Assembly: GCA_934670025.1 (NCBI GenBank)
Contig: CAKUOS010000009.1
Span: 1-47,516 of the forward strand
Direction of reading: 5' to 3'
Origin: an uncultured Oscillospiraceae bacterium
GTDB taxonomy: Bacteria; Bacillota; Clostridia; Oscillospirales; Oscillospiraceae
DNA length: 47,516 nt
Positions 8,673 to 15,332 of this stretch are shown piece by piece. The notes beneath the pieces are model-generated. The model was not told the origin of the DNA. It did not search any database and saw nothing but the letters and a program-made list of their open reading frames with translations. Every line of letters begins with the position of its first letter. The first letter of the stretch is position 1. Made by a program: the position numbers and the translations under genes.

Positions 8673-9364
8673 AGCTTCCCTCCTTCGAGCTTATAGCCCT
8701 TGCCCCAGACGACCTTCAGATAGCGCGGGTTCGACGGGTCGATCTCCAGCTTTTCGCGCAGATGGCGGATGTGGACGGCCATCGTGTTGTCGCTGCCCAT
8801 GGGCGCTTCGTTCCACACGGCGGCGTAGATCTCGCCGGGCGTGAAGACCTTGCCGGGATTGCGCATGAGAAAGTAGAGAATGTCATACTCCTTCGGCGTC
8901 AGCGCGACCGGCTGGCCGTCGAGTGTGACGCGCTTGGCGTCGTGATCGAGCTCGATGCCGCCGGCCGTGAGCACCGACGGCGCTTTGACGGCCGCGCCGA
9001 GCTGCAAAAACCGCCGCAGCTGCGATTTGACGCGCGCGAGCACCTCGACCGGGTTAAAGGGCTTCGTGATGTAGTCGTCCGCGCCGACGCTCAGGCCCAG
9101 AATTTTGTCCGAATCCTCGGATTTGGCCGTGAGCAGGATGACGGGGATGTTGGAAAACTCGCGCAGCTTGGCCATCGTGGTGATGCCGTCCATGCCGGGC
9201 ATCATGATGTCGAGCAGCGCCAGCTGTACCTGTCCGCCGCGCGCGATCTGCAAGGCTTCTGCGCCGTTCGACGCGGTATGGACGCAGTAGCCGTCCGATT
9301 CGAGATAAATTTTTAACGCCGCGACGATATCGGCCTCATCGTCGCAGACCAGAATGTGATGCAT
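8669..9364 (-). CDS. OmpR/PhoB-family response regulator
   Basis: 231 aa. In the receiver domain the acidic pair is at residues 8-9, the phospho-acceptor is D52 in LLDIMMPGMDG, and the conserved Lys is K99 in YITKPFNP. The C-terminal winged helix has VALTPKEYDILYFLMRNPGKV and MAVHIRHLREKLE, resembling VanR-type regulators. RBS GGAGGAAGG precedes the ATG. It is the first gene of the leftward operon and overlaps the kinase start by four bases. The promoter at 9412-9440 is divergent from that of the flavoprotein gene, which makes that gene a possible target (inference). Confidence 0.96.
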   Translation of the reverse strand: MHHILVCDDEADIVAALKIYLESDGYCVHTASNGAEALQIARGGQVQLALLDIMMPGMDGITTMAKLREFSNIPVILLTAKSEDSDKILGLSVGADDYITKPFNPVEVLARVKSQLRRFLQLGAAVKAPSVLTAGGIELDHDAKRVTLDGQPVALTPKEYDILYFLMRNPGKVFTPGEIYAAVWNEAPMGSDNTMAVHIRHLREKLEIDPSNPRYLKVVWGKGYKLEGGKL

Positions 9365-9411
9365 GGGCCCTTCCTCCGTTTCTTCTTCCGTGCTTCTTTC
9401 TCTGTGCCTTC

Positions 9412-9440
9412 ATGATACCGGAAAAAAGATGAACAAACAA
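9412..9440 (-). promoter_or_regulatory. Candidate promoter of the two-component operon
   Basis: Minus strand TTGTTT (9435-9440), 17-bp spacer, TATCAT (9412-9417). Confidence 0.55.
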
Positions 9441-9480
9441 GCGGCAAACAGCTTAAGATTTTATGAAGACGCGGATGCGC

Positions 9481-9509
9481 TTGCAATTTCCGCGTATTTA
9501 TGATATGTA
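9481..9509 (+). promoter_or_regulatory. Candidate promoter of the flavoprotein gene
   Basis: TTGCAA (9481-9486), 17-bp spacer, TATGTA (9504-9509). The RBS AGGAGG lies at 9526-9531. Confidence 0.5.
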
Positions 9510-9539
9510 AGATTCATCAAGTCTCAGGAGGGATTCTCT

Positions 9540-10160
9540 ATGAAGGTATTGCTCATCAACGGCAGCCCGCACAAAGACGGCTGCACCGCCCGCGCGCTGC
9601 GTGAAATTGCGGACACGCTGACGCAGGAGGGCATCGACGCCGAAATTTTCTGGATCGGCAGCGAGCCTGTCGGCGGCTGCATCGGCTGCGGCGGCTGCGC
9701 AAAGGCCGGCAAGTGCGTCTTCGGCGGCGTGGTCAACGAATGCGCGGAGAAGGCGCAAACGGCCGACGGCTTCGTGTTCGGTTCGCCGGTGCACTTCGCG
9801 GCGGCCTCGGGCAACATGACCGCGTTCATGGACCGGCTGTTCTACTCGGCAAAGGGCGCGCTGCATCACAAGCCGGCGGCCGTCGTCGTCTCGGCGCGGC
9901 GCGCAGGCACGACTGCGGCCTATGACCAGCTGCTGAAATATCCCGGCATCACGGAAATGCCCGTCGTGTCGTCGAGCTACTGGAACAATGTCCACGGCAA
10001 CTGCGCCGAAGAGGTCGAGCAGGACGGCGAGGGACTCAGGACCATGCGCGTGCTTGCGCGGAACATGGCGTGGATGCTGCGCTGCCTCGCCGCCGGTCAG
10101 GCTGCGGGCGTGCCCATGCCGAGGACGGAAGCGAAGATCCGCACAAATTTCATCCGGTAA
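9540..10160 (+). CDS. Iron-sulfur flavoprotein-like NAD(P)H-dependent oxidoreductase
   Basis: 206 aa flavodoxin-fold protein. The N-terminus MKVLLINGSPHKDGCT is the FMN-phosphate loop. Residues C47, C50, C53 and C59 form CX2CX2CX5C, the compact cysteine motif known from Isf-type iron-sulfur flavoproteins, so a [4Fe-4S] cluster beside FMN is plausible. FGSPVHFAAASGNMTAFMDR is the usual second FMN contact. Likely role: small-molecule or oxygen/ROS reduction with ferredoxin or NAD(P)H; no specific substrate is visible. Single-gene unit with strong RBS and terminator, divergent from the two-component operon. Confidence 0.88.
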   Translation: MKVLLINGSPHKDGCTARALREIADTLTQEGIDAEIFWIGSEPVGGCIGCGGCAKAGKCVFGGVVNECAEKAQTADGFVFGSPVHFAAASGNMTAFMDRLFYSAKGALHHKPAAVVVSARRAGTTAAYDQLLKYPGITEMPVVSSSYWNNVHGNCAEEVEQDGEGLRTMRVLARNMAWMLRCLAAGQAAGVPMPRTEAKIRTNFIR

Positions 10161-10176
10161 GTCTCCCGCACATACG

Positions 10177-10208
10177 AACCCCGGGCCGCAGCCGCGGCCC
10201 GGGGTTTT
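10177..10208 (+). terminator. Terminator of the flavoprotein gene
   Basis: 11-bp GC arms CCCCGGGCCGC and complement with loop AGCC, then TTTT. Confidence 0.88.
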
Positions 10209-10229
10209 GCGCCTGTAGGACGGTTCCGC

Positions 10230-10311
10230 GGGCGGGCAGAGTCGCCCGCCCCTACAAGGTGCGGTGTCTCGAATATGCGTTGTAGGGGCCGACGCCCGCG
10301 TCGGCCCCTAC
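10230..10311. repeat. Composite palindromic repeat (two hairpins)
   Basis: First hairpin GGGCGGGC/GCCCGCCC (10230-10251). A spacer follows that matches 33116-33147. The second hairpin is GTAGGGGCCGACG, CCCG and its complement (10282-10311). The final CTAC supplies the stop codon of the leftward small gene (TAG at 10310-10308). The spacer 10256-10288 differs from that at 33116 only by four G-to-A changes. Confidence 0.85.
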
Positions 10312-10493
10312 GGGTCTGGCTGTGGGCTGAGGAGCTGAAAAATACGCTCCGGCTGCGGCGCGTCGCCGCCCGCGGCAAGCCACCCGGCGGTAAACGCCGC
10401 GCGGACGATCGCAAACAACGCGCTTTCCGCGTCGTCATATTCGTGCCGGTCAAGAAACGCGCCAAATGCCACTTCGAAATCATTCGTTTGCAC
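10308..10493 (-). CDS. Small hypothetical protein
   Basis: 61 aa from a GTG at 10493, chosen because TTGGAGGATACT gives a good GGAGG site six bases before it; a longer TTG start at 10505 would place the RBS inside the gene. The sequence is acidic at the N-terminus (NDFEVAF, DRHEYDDAES), then has a hydrophobic segment AFTAGWLAAGG. No domain is recognised. It diverges from the ribbon-helix-helix gene and shares an AT-rich intergenic region with it. Its last codons and stop come from the palindromic repeat, so the repeat probably inserted at its 3' end and altered the tail. Confidence 0.6.
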   Translation of the reverse strand: MQTNDFEVAFGAFLDRHEYDDAESALFAIVRAAFTAGWLAAGGDAPQPERIFQLLSPQPDP

Positions 10494-10522
10494 AGTATCC
10501 TCCAATGTAATACATATTGATA

Positions 10523-10551
10523 TTGAAATTTATATCATATTGTAATATATA
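10523..10551 (+). promoter_or_regulatory. Candidate promoter of the RHH-XRE pair
   Basis: TTGAAA (10523-10528), 17-bp spacer, TATATA (10546-10551), within a markedly AT-rich stretch (10500-10600). Confidence 0.6.
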
Positions 10552-10565
10552 ACGTACATTTCTGT

Positions 10566-10589
10566 CAATCTATAATCGATTACAGATTG
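10566..10589. promoter_or_regulatory. 24-bp dyad, probable operator of the small regulators
   Basis: CAATCTATAATC followed by GATTACAGATTG: a palindrome centred between 10577 and 10578 with one mismatch per half, containing AATCGATT. It lies just downstream of the predicted start of transcription and ends 14 bases before the ATG, a position suited to repression. Either of the two following DNA-binding proteins could be the binder. Confidence 0.6.
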
Positions 10590-10603
10590 AGAGGTATTGT
10601 GCA

Positions 10604-10786
10604 ATGAAGAACGAACCACTGAAGATCAAGCGGCGCGGTGAAGACGGCAACCGCATCATCACTGTCCGTATCCGGGAAGAAACATTGAGCGAGCTCGACC
10701 GCATCGCTGCGGAAAGCAATCGCTCCAGAAATGAGCTCATCAATATTATCCTCGCGCACGGCGTGAAAAACATCGAAATCGAATAA
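10604..10786 (+). CDS. Ribbon-helix-helix (CopG/Arc-type) DNA-binding protein
   Basis: 60 aa. A basic start (MKNEPLKIKRRGED) leads to the beta strand NRIITVRIREETL. Helix A follows (SELDRIAAESN), then the turn-helix RSRNELINIILAHGV, the usual RHH layout for a dimeric DNA binder. RBS AGAGGT is eight bases before the ATG. It is followed after a short gap by an XRE protein on the same strand. No toxin gene is present, so this is not a recognisable toxin-antitoxin pair. Likely role is local or autogenous regulation through the palindrome at 10566-10589 (inference). Confidence 0.82.
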   Translation: MKNEPLKIKRRGEDGNRIITVRIREETLSELDRIAAESNRSRNELINIILAHGVKNIEIE

Positions 10787-10811
10787 CGGTACGGCAAAAG
10801 AGGTGCTGTGT

Positions 10812-11042
10812 GTGCAATATCGACAGGATGCGGCCGGGACGGTGATCCGAAGGCTGCGGTTGGAAAAGGGAATGTCGCAGGAGCTTTTGAGCGGACTGGC
10901 CGGTATCGCGCGGACGCATCTGAGCATGATTGAAACAGAGCAAAAGCAGCCGAATTTTGAAACTGTCTGGAAACTCGCGCTGGCGCTTGATCTTCGCCCG
11001 AGCGAACTGGTCGCGCAGATCGAGGCCGTTTGCATTTCATAA
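10812..11042 (+). CDS. XRE-family HTH transcriptional regulator
   Basis: About 76 aa. The HTH reads GTVIRRLRLEKGMSQELLSGL, then ARTHLSMIETEQKQPNFETV, a clear lambda-Cro-like domain filling nearly the whole protein. Start is uncertain between GTG at 10803 and GTG at 10812; the second is preferred because AGAGGT then sits at a usual distance. Homologues of this size are often phage-like or small regulatory proteins in Clostridia. It is the second gene after the RHH protein and ends in a strong terminator. Confidence 0.88.
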   Translation: MQYRQDAAGTVIRRLRLEKGMSQELLSGLAGIARTHLSMIETEQKQPNFETVWKLALALDLRPSELVAQIEAVCIS

Positions 11043-11044
11043 TC

Positions 11045-11077
11045 AACGCCCCCGGTTCATAGGAACCGGGGGCGTTT
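11045..11077. terminator. Bidirectional terminator between the XRE and chaperonin genes
   Basis: 12-bp arms CGCCCCCGGTTC and complement with loop ATAG, flanked by AA and TTT. It serves converging genes at 11042 (+) and 11084 (-). Confidence 0.8.
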
Positions 11078-11083
11078 CCCATT

Positions 11084-12664
11084 TTATTTCTGCTCCAGCA
11101 CGGCTGCGTTCGTGGTCAGAAGCGCGCCGGCTGTCTCCGCGGCGGTGGTGAGGATGGCCTCGGCCGTCGCGCGCGGCGTGAGGATCCCGGCCTCGCGCAG
11201 GTCGACCATCCGGTGCTGCACCACGTCGTAGCCCTGCCAGGCGCTCTTTGCGCTGTCGAGCTTCGCCAGCACGGCGCTGCCGTCGTCCCCGGCGTTCTCC
11301 GCCAGTCTGCCCGCCAGCGTCCGCAGCGCGTCCGCAAAGCACCGCATCCCGGCCCGCTCCGCCTCGCGCAGGCCGCTTCCCTCTGCGCGCAGACGCTTCG
11401 CCAGACGCACATATGCGCTGCCCGCGCCCGGCACAAGGCCCGACCGTGCGGCGCTTTGCAGCGCCCGGACGGTGTTTTCGTAGAGGTATTTCTTCTCGAA
11501 CATCTCGTATTCCGTCACGCCGCCGGCCAGGATCTCCGCCGTCCTGCCGTTGAGGATCGAAAGCGTGATCTGGAGCTTCTCCCGCTCGTCCTGACTCGTC
11601 TCCTGATCCAGACGGCCCAGCGTGTGCCGCCGCAGGATCTGCGTCATCTCCTCGGAGCTGTGCTCAAAGCCGTACAGGATCGTCGCGTCCTTGTCGATCT
11701 CGGCCCGCGCGACCTGCGCGCAGACCTCCAGCCCGCAGTCGGCGATGTTGTGGCCGCTGTTTTCGTCGAACAGCAGTGAACCCGTCTTCGCCGCAAGCGC
11801 GAGCATATTGCGCCGCCGCGTATCGCCGAAGCCCGGCGCTTTGGCGACGGCGACCCGAAGCCCGGCGCGGGCCTTGTTGACGAGCAGCGCGCGCCGGACC
11901 TCTTCCGTCATGTCGTTTGTGATGATGAGCAGCTCACCCGAGGCGCGCATCGTCTGCTCCAGCATCCGTCGGATCTGCGCCAGGGAGTTGATCTTGATGT
12001 TGCTGAGCAGCACATACGGATGCGTCAGCACCGCGCGGCGGCGCTCGGAGTCGGTCATGAAGCACGTGTTCAGCAGACCGTATTCATACCGCACGCCGTC
12101 CCAGATGTTGACGGCCGTATCGCGCGACTGCGTATCCTCCACCGTGATGACGCCCTCCGCGCCGACCGCCGCGAACGCCTTGAGGGAATTTTCCGCGACC
12201 TCGTCGTTTTTCGCGCACGCGGCGGCGAATTTTTCCGCCGGGACAGTCTCGAACGGCACGGTAAGCGCGTCCAGCTCCGCCCGCAGAACGGGCAGTGCCT
12301 TTTGCAGACCGCTGCGCAGCTCCATCGGGTTATATCCCGCGGCGACGAGGCGGCTGCCTGCGCGCAGAAGCTCGGCCGTCAGCAGCGTCGTGGTGATCGA
12401 GCCGTCGCCGCACGTCGCGGCGACCTTCAGCGCGGCCTCGCGGATGAGCACCGCCGCAAGATCCTCGCCCGCGTCCGGCAGCGACATCTCCTGCAAAATG
12501 CGCCGGCCCGTGTTCGCCACGAGCGGCAGATCGTATTTCTGGTCGCGGATGGTGTTGCGGCCCTCGGGGCCGAAATTGGACGCGACCGTGCCGCACACGG
12601 CGGCGGAGCCCGCCGCCAGCGCCTCGCGCAGCTGCGGGTCAAACATCAGTTTCTTTCCGGACAT
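11084..12664 (-). CDS. Divergent GroEL/Cpn60-like chaperonin of a corrinoid locus
   Basis: 526 aa, nearly GroEL length and co-linear with it. Landmarks align without gaps at the start: GPEGRN at 32-37 (GroEL GPKGRN) and GDGSITTT at 86-93 (GroEL GDGTTTAT, keeping D87). Later come KAPGFGD at 275-281 (apical domain), DEREKLQ, and VPGAG near 411-415. By eye, three aspartates of the GroEL nucleotide site are changed: D52 to T52 (VANTGRR), D398 to N397 (YENTVRAL) and D495 to T (GILTPRA). K34 and K51 are also replaced. In GroEL, D52 and D398 drive ATP hydrolysis, so this protein may bind but hydrolyse poorly. The Gly-Met tail is absent and no groES is nearby. It is the last gene of a LysR-corrinoid-chaperonin unit, 27 bases after the corrinoid gene, with RBS GGAGA. 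Proposed client: corrinoid proteins (inference). Confidence 0.85.
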   Translation of the reverse strand: MSGKKLMFDPQLREALAAGSAAVCGTVASNFGPEGRNTIRDQKYDLPLVANTGRRILQEMSLPDAGEDLAAVLIREAALKVAATCGDGSITTTLLTAELLRAGSRLVAAGYNPMELRSGLQKALPVLRAELDALTVPFETVPAEKFAAACAKNDEVAENSLKAFAAVGAEGVITVEDTQSRDTAVNIWDGVRYEYGLLNTCFMTDSERRRAVLTHPYVLLSNIKINSLAQIRRMLEQTMRASGELLIITNDMTEEVRRALLVNKARAGLRVAVAKAPGFGDTRRRNMLALAAKTGSLLFDENSGHNIADCGLEVCAQVARAEIDKDATILYGFEHSSEEMTQILRRHTLGRLDQETSQDEREKLQITLSILNGRTAEILAGGVTEYEMFEKKYLYENTVRALQSAARSGLVPGAGSAYVRLAKRLRAEGSGLREAERAGMRCFADALRTLAGRLAENAGDDGSAVLAKLDSAKSAWQGYDVVQHRMVDLREAGILTPRATAEAILTTAAETAGALLTTNAAVLEQK

Positions 12665-12691
12665 GGTATCGTCTCCTGTCTGTGTGCCGCC

Positions 12692-13348
12692 TTATGCTTC
12701 GGACGGCGCGGTATCGTTTTTCTCTTTTGCCGCGAGGAAGATCGCGGCGGTATCCTCGGGCGTCTTGCCGTAGGCGTCGGCGCCGATCTTTTTTGCCACA
12801 ATATCGTTGACGCACGCGCCGCCGATGACGATCGTCACCCGTTCGCGCAGACCCGCGCCCCGAAACGCCTGCACCGTGCGCTCCATCGCGCTCAGCGCCG
12901 ACGTCAGGACCGCCGACAGCGCGACGAAGCGCGCGCCCTCTTCGATGGTCCGCCTCAAAATCACCGCCGGCGAGACGTTGACGCCCAGATCAACGACCCG
13001 GAAGTGCTTGGCCTCGAGCGTGACCTTGACGATGCTCTTGCCGATATCGTGCAGATCGCCCTCGACCGTGGCGAGAATGACCTTCTCTCCGTCCGGGCGG
13101 CTGACGTCGAAGACCGGCTTGACCAGCTCGATGGCCTCCATGAAGATCTCACCCGCAAAGATGAGGTCGCCGACGAAGTATTCAAACGTATCAAATTTTT
13201 CCCCGATGATATCCATGCCCGCCGAGAGCGCGTCGAGCGCCTGCTGGGCGTGTTCGGGCTCGTTTTTTACAAGTTCGCGGACGGCGCGGAGGACCTTTTC
13301 CTCGCTGAGCGCGCCCATATCCGCAGTCAATGCCGCAAAATCCGTCAA
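12692..13348 (-). CDS. Corrinoid (B12-binding) methyl-carrier protein 1
   Basis: 218 aa from a TTG at 13348, which has AAAGGA eight bases upstream and gives the normal family N-terminus (DFAALTADMGAL). An alternative GTG at 13375 overlaps the LysR stop as GTGA but lacks an RBS. The N-terminal helical cap domain is followed by the Rossmann B12 domain with GDLHDIG. H100 there is the lower axial cobalt ligand, and SAVLTSAL and VIGGA contact the nucleotide tail. It belongs to the MttC/MtgC/MtaC group that carries a methyl group between two methyltransferases. It is a paralogue of the protein at 15333-15971 on the other side of the divergent promoter. Confidence 0.92.
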   Translation of the reverse strand: MTDFAALTADMGALSEEKVLRAVRELVKNEPEHAQQALDALSAGMDIIGEKFDTFEYFVGDLIFAGEIFMEAIELVKPVFDVSRPDGEKVILATVEGDLHDIGKSIVKVTLEAKHFRVVDLGVNVSPAVILRRTIEEGARFVALSAVLTSALSAMERTVQAFRGAGLRERVTIVIGGACVNDIVAKKIGADAYGKTPEDTAAIFLAAKEKNDTAPSEA

Positions 13349-13371
13349 TCCTGTTGTCCTTTCCCGCTCCG

Positions 13372-14253
13372 TCACTGCAAAAACGACATCCGCACGCAGT
13401 TCAGGAAGATCTCGAGCCGTTCTTCATTCTTTTCAAAATACCACAGATAGAGCATCCGCCTGGCGCTGTTTCCCGTCACCTTGGCGATCTCACAGCGGCG
13501 CTTGCGCGCCTTGATCATGTTGTGCGTGACGAACGACGCCGACGTGTCGAAGCACAGCGGGACGTTGCCCATATAGCTGCCCCAGTAATACGTCCACGTC
13601 TGGCTGTCGACCGACCACGGCAGATTCAGCTTCACGTGGTTGGCCGCGGCGATCTCGTCGAGCCAGAAGTTCGTGTTCAGGCGCATGATGGGATAGTCCG
13701 CAAGCTCCGTGATGTCGACCGTCGAGCGGCCGCACAGCTCGTGCCCGTGCGGGATCATGAGCAGCAGCTGCTCGCTCAGGATCGGGATGCGCTTGAGCCC
13801 GACCTTGGGATCGACCTGCAAATACGTATCGTCGGCGATGGCGACGTCCGCGTCACCGGAAAAAAGCGCCTCGGCGATGGCCGCGTTCGGCACGAGCTTC
13901 AGATTGAGCGCGCGCGTATCGTACTGGAAGTAATTTTTCATGATGAACGAAAAATAATTTCCGATCGAATACAGCGTCAGGCTCTCGGCGGCCTCCTCCT
14001 TTTCCGTGAAGCGCGTGCGGATCTGCGAAAAGATCGCATCGATCTGATTGGCATATTCCAGAAGCGCCTTGCCGTCGCTGTTGAGATAGAGCCGGCCGCC
14101 GACGCGGTTGAACAGGCTCCTGCCCAGCTCTTTTTCCAGATTTGCAAGGCTTTTGCTCAGCGCGGGCTGCGAAATATGCAGCTCCCGCGCCGCCTGCGTC
14201 AGACTTTCGGCCTCGGCGATGGCTTTGAAGTAGAGTAAATGTGTGCTTTCCAT
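13372..14253 (-). CDS. LysR-family transcriptional regulator of the corrinoid island
   Basis: 293 aa. The N-terminal HTH reads LLYFKAIAEAESLTQAAREL, then HISQPALSKSLANLEKELG, the LysR signature. The effector-binding domain follows, with the usual alternating folds (DADVAIADD, ILSEQLLLMIPHGH). It is divergent from the methyltransferase gene and the first gene of a leftward unit with corrinoid protein 1 and the chaperonin. A palindromic T-N11-A site at 14311-14325 lies at about -66 from the predicted methyltransferase start point, the classical LysR activation position. The ATG has no clear RBS, and the predicted start of transcription is almost at the ATG, so its message may be leaderless. Confidence 0.94.
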   Translation of the reverse strand: MESTHLLYFKAIAEAESLTQAARELHISQPALSKSLANLEKELGRSLFNRVGGRLYLNSDGKALLEYANQIDAIFSQIRTRFTEKEEAAESLTLYSIGNYFSFIMKNYFQYDTRALNLKLVPNAAIAEALFSGDADVAIADDTYLQVDPKVGLKRIPILSEQLLLMIPHGHELCGRSTVDITELADYPIMRLNTNFWLDEIAAANHVKLNLPWSVDSQTWTYYWGSYMGNVPLCFDTSASFVTHNMIKARKRRCEIAKVTGNSARRMLYLWYFEKNEERLEIFLNCVRMSFLQ

Positions 14254-14260
14254 ACTTTAA

Positions 14261-14290
14261 ACTATAACACCGGCAGGGAAGGGGTGTCAA
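14261..14290 (-). promoter_or_regulatory. Candidate promoter of the LysR-corrinoid-chaperonin unit
   Basis: Minus strand TTGACA (14285-14290), 18-bp spacer, TATAGT (14261-14266). The start point would fall within a few bases of the LysR ATG. Confidence 0.6.
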
Positions 14291-14310
14291 TGGCGAATTG
14301 CGTTTTTCCG

Positions 14311-14325
14311 ATAACTATTGGTTAT
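14311..14325. promoter_or_regulatory. LysR operator (ATAAC-N5-GTTAT)
   Basis: ATAAC TATTG GTTAT is a 15-bp inverted repeat that fits T-N11-A. It lies 23 bases before the -35 of the rightward promoter, centred near -66, and also upstream of the leftward promoter. Confidence 0.7.
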
Positions 14326-14348
14326 ACGTAGCGATAAAAAATATATAG

Positions 14349-14377
14349 TTGTCTGTCGAATTGCTTCGTGCTATGAT
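14349..14377 (+). promoter_or_regulatory. Candidate promoter of the methyltransferase-corrinoid unit
   Basis: TTGTCT (14349-14354), 17-bp spacer, TATGAT (14372-14377). It leaves a leader of nearly 100 bases, including a CCCGC/GCGGG hairpin, before the GTG start. Confidence 0.6.
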
Positions 14378-14480
14378 GAACTCACCAAAAAGATTCAGCA
14401 ATTTTTCCCGAAGGTTCCCGCCCTTCCGCGGGCCGCGGGATACGGTTCCTATAATTCACGGTTATTGGAGGTCATAAACA

Positions 14481-15290
14481 GTGATTATCATCGGCGAAAA
14501 GATCAACGGCGCGATCCCTTCCATCAAGCAGGCGATCGCGGACCACAACGAGGCTCTCATCATCGAGCGCACGAAGGCGCAGGCAGAGGCCGGCGCAAAC
14601 TTCCTCGACTGCGCGCCGTCGACCGCAACGGAAATTGAATACGAGACCATGTGCTGGCTCATCGATCTCATGCAGGGCGCGACCGACGTTCCCCTCTGCA
14701 TCGACAGCCCGAACGCGCATCTGCTGGCCCGCATTCTGAATGAAGGCCGCGTAAAGAAGCCCGGCATGGTCAACTCCGTCAACGAAGAGGGCGACAAGTG
14801 CGAGACCATCTTCCCGCTGATCGCCGGCTCCGACTGGAACGTACTCGGCCTGACCTGCGACAAGGACGGCATCCCGTACGACAGCCAGAAGAAGATCGAC
14901 ATTGCAAAGCGCATCATCGACAAGGCTGACCACTACGGCGTCGCGCTCAAGAATCTGCACATCGATCCGTGCGTCATGGCGCTCGCTACGCTGCCGAACG
15001 CGCTCGAGGACTTCGTCACCTGCATCAAGGGCATCCATGAATACGCACCGGAAGTCAAGGTCACCGGCGCCATCTCCAACATCTCCTTCAATATGCCCGC
15101 CAGAAAGTACATCAACACCAACTGCATGGCCTACGCGATTGAGGCCGGTCTTGACTCCGCGATCTGCGACCCGTGCAGCGTGGACATGATGTCCACCATC
15201 TACGCCTGCGAAGCGCTCACCATGAAGGACAAGGCAGGCCGCAAGTATAACCGTGCTTACCGCCAGGGGAGAATTGGCGTTAAGAAATAA
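14481..15290 (+). CDS. Methyltetrahydrofolate:corrinoid methyltransferase (MtgA/AcsE-type)
   Basis: 269 aa, pterin-binding TIM-barrel family. The start is GTG, with GGAGG nine bases upstream, and gives the family N-terminus IIIGEKINGAIPSI. Further family motifs are GANFLDCAPS, PLCIDSPNAHLLARIL, GMVNSVNEEGDK, HIDPCVMALAT and GAISNISFNMP. It moves a methyl group between N5-methyl-THF and the Co of a corrinoid protein. In demethylating systems (MtgA) the flow is from methyl-Co to THF, in AcsE the reverse. The next gene is its likely corrinoid partner. No acsCD genes are present, so a demethylation role is more likely (inference). Confidence 0.9.
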   Translation: MIIIGEKINGAIPSIKQAIADHNEALIIERTKAQAEAGANFLDCAPSTATEIEYETMCWLIDLMQGATDVPLCIDSPNAHLLARILNEGRVKKPGMVNSVNEEGDKCETIFPLIAGSDWNVLGLTCDKDGIPYDSQKKIDIAKRIIDKADHYGVALKNLHIDPCVMALATLPNALEDFVTCIKGIHEYAPEVKVTGAISNISFNMPARKYINTNCMAYAIEAGLDSAICDPCSVDMMSTIYACEALTMKDKAGRKYNRAYRQGRIGVKK

Positions 15291-15332
15291 GAGGAACCAC
15301 ATATTTTATTTAAAAAACAGGGGGATCATACA

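Noticed and set aside
10604..11042. RHH-XRE pair as a toxin-antitoxin system
   Set aside because: Both products are DNA-binding types; neither resembles a known toxin, and the divergent 61-aa protein shows no toxin family features.
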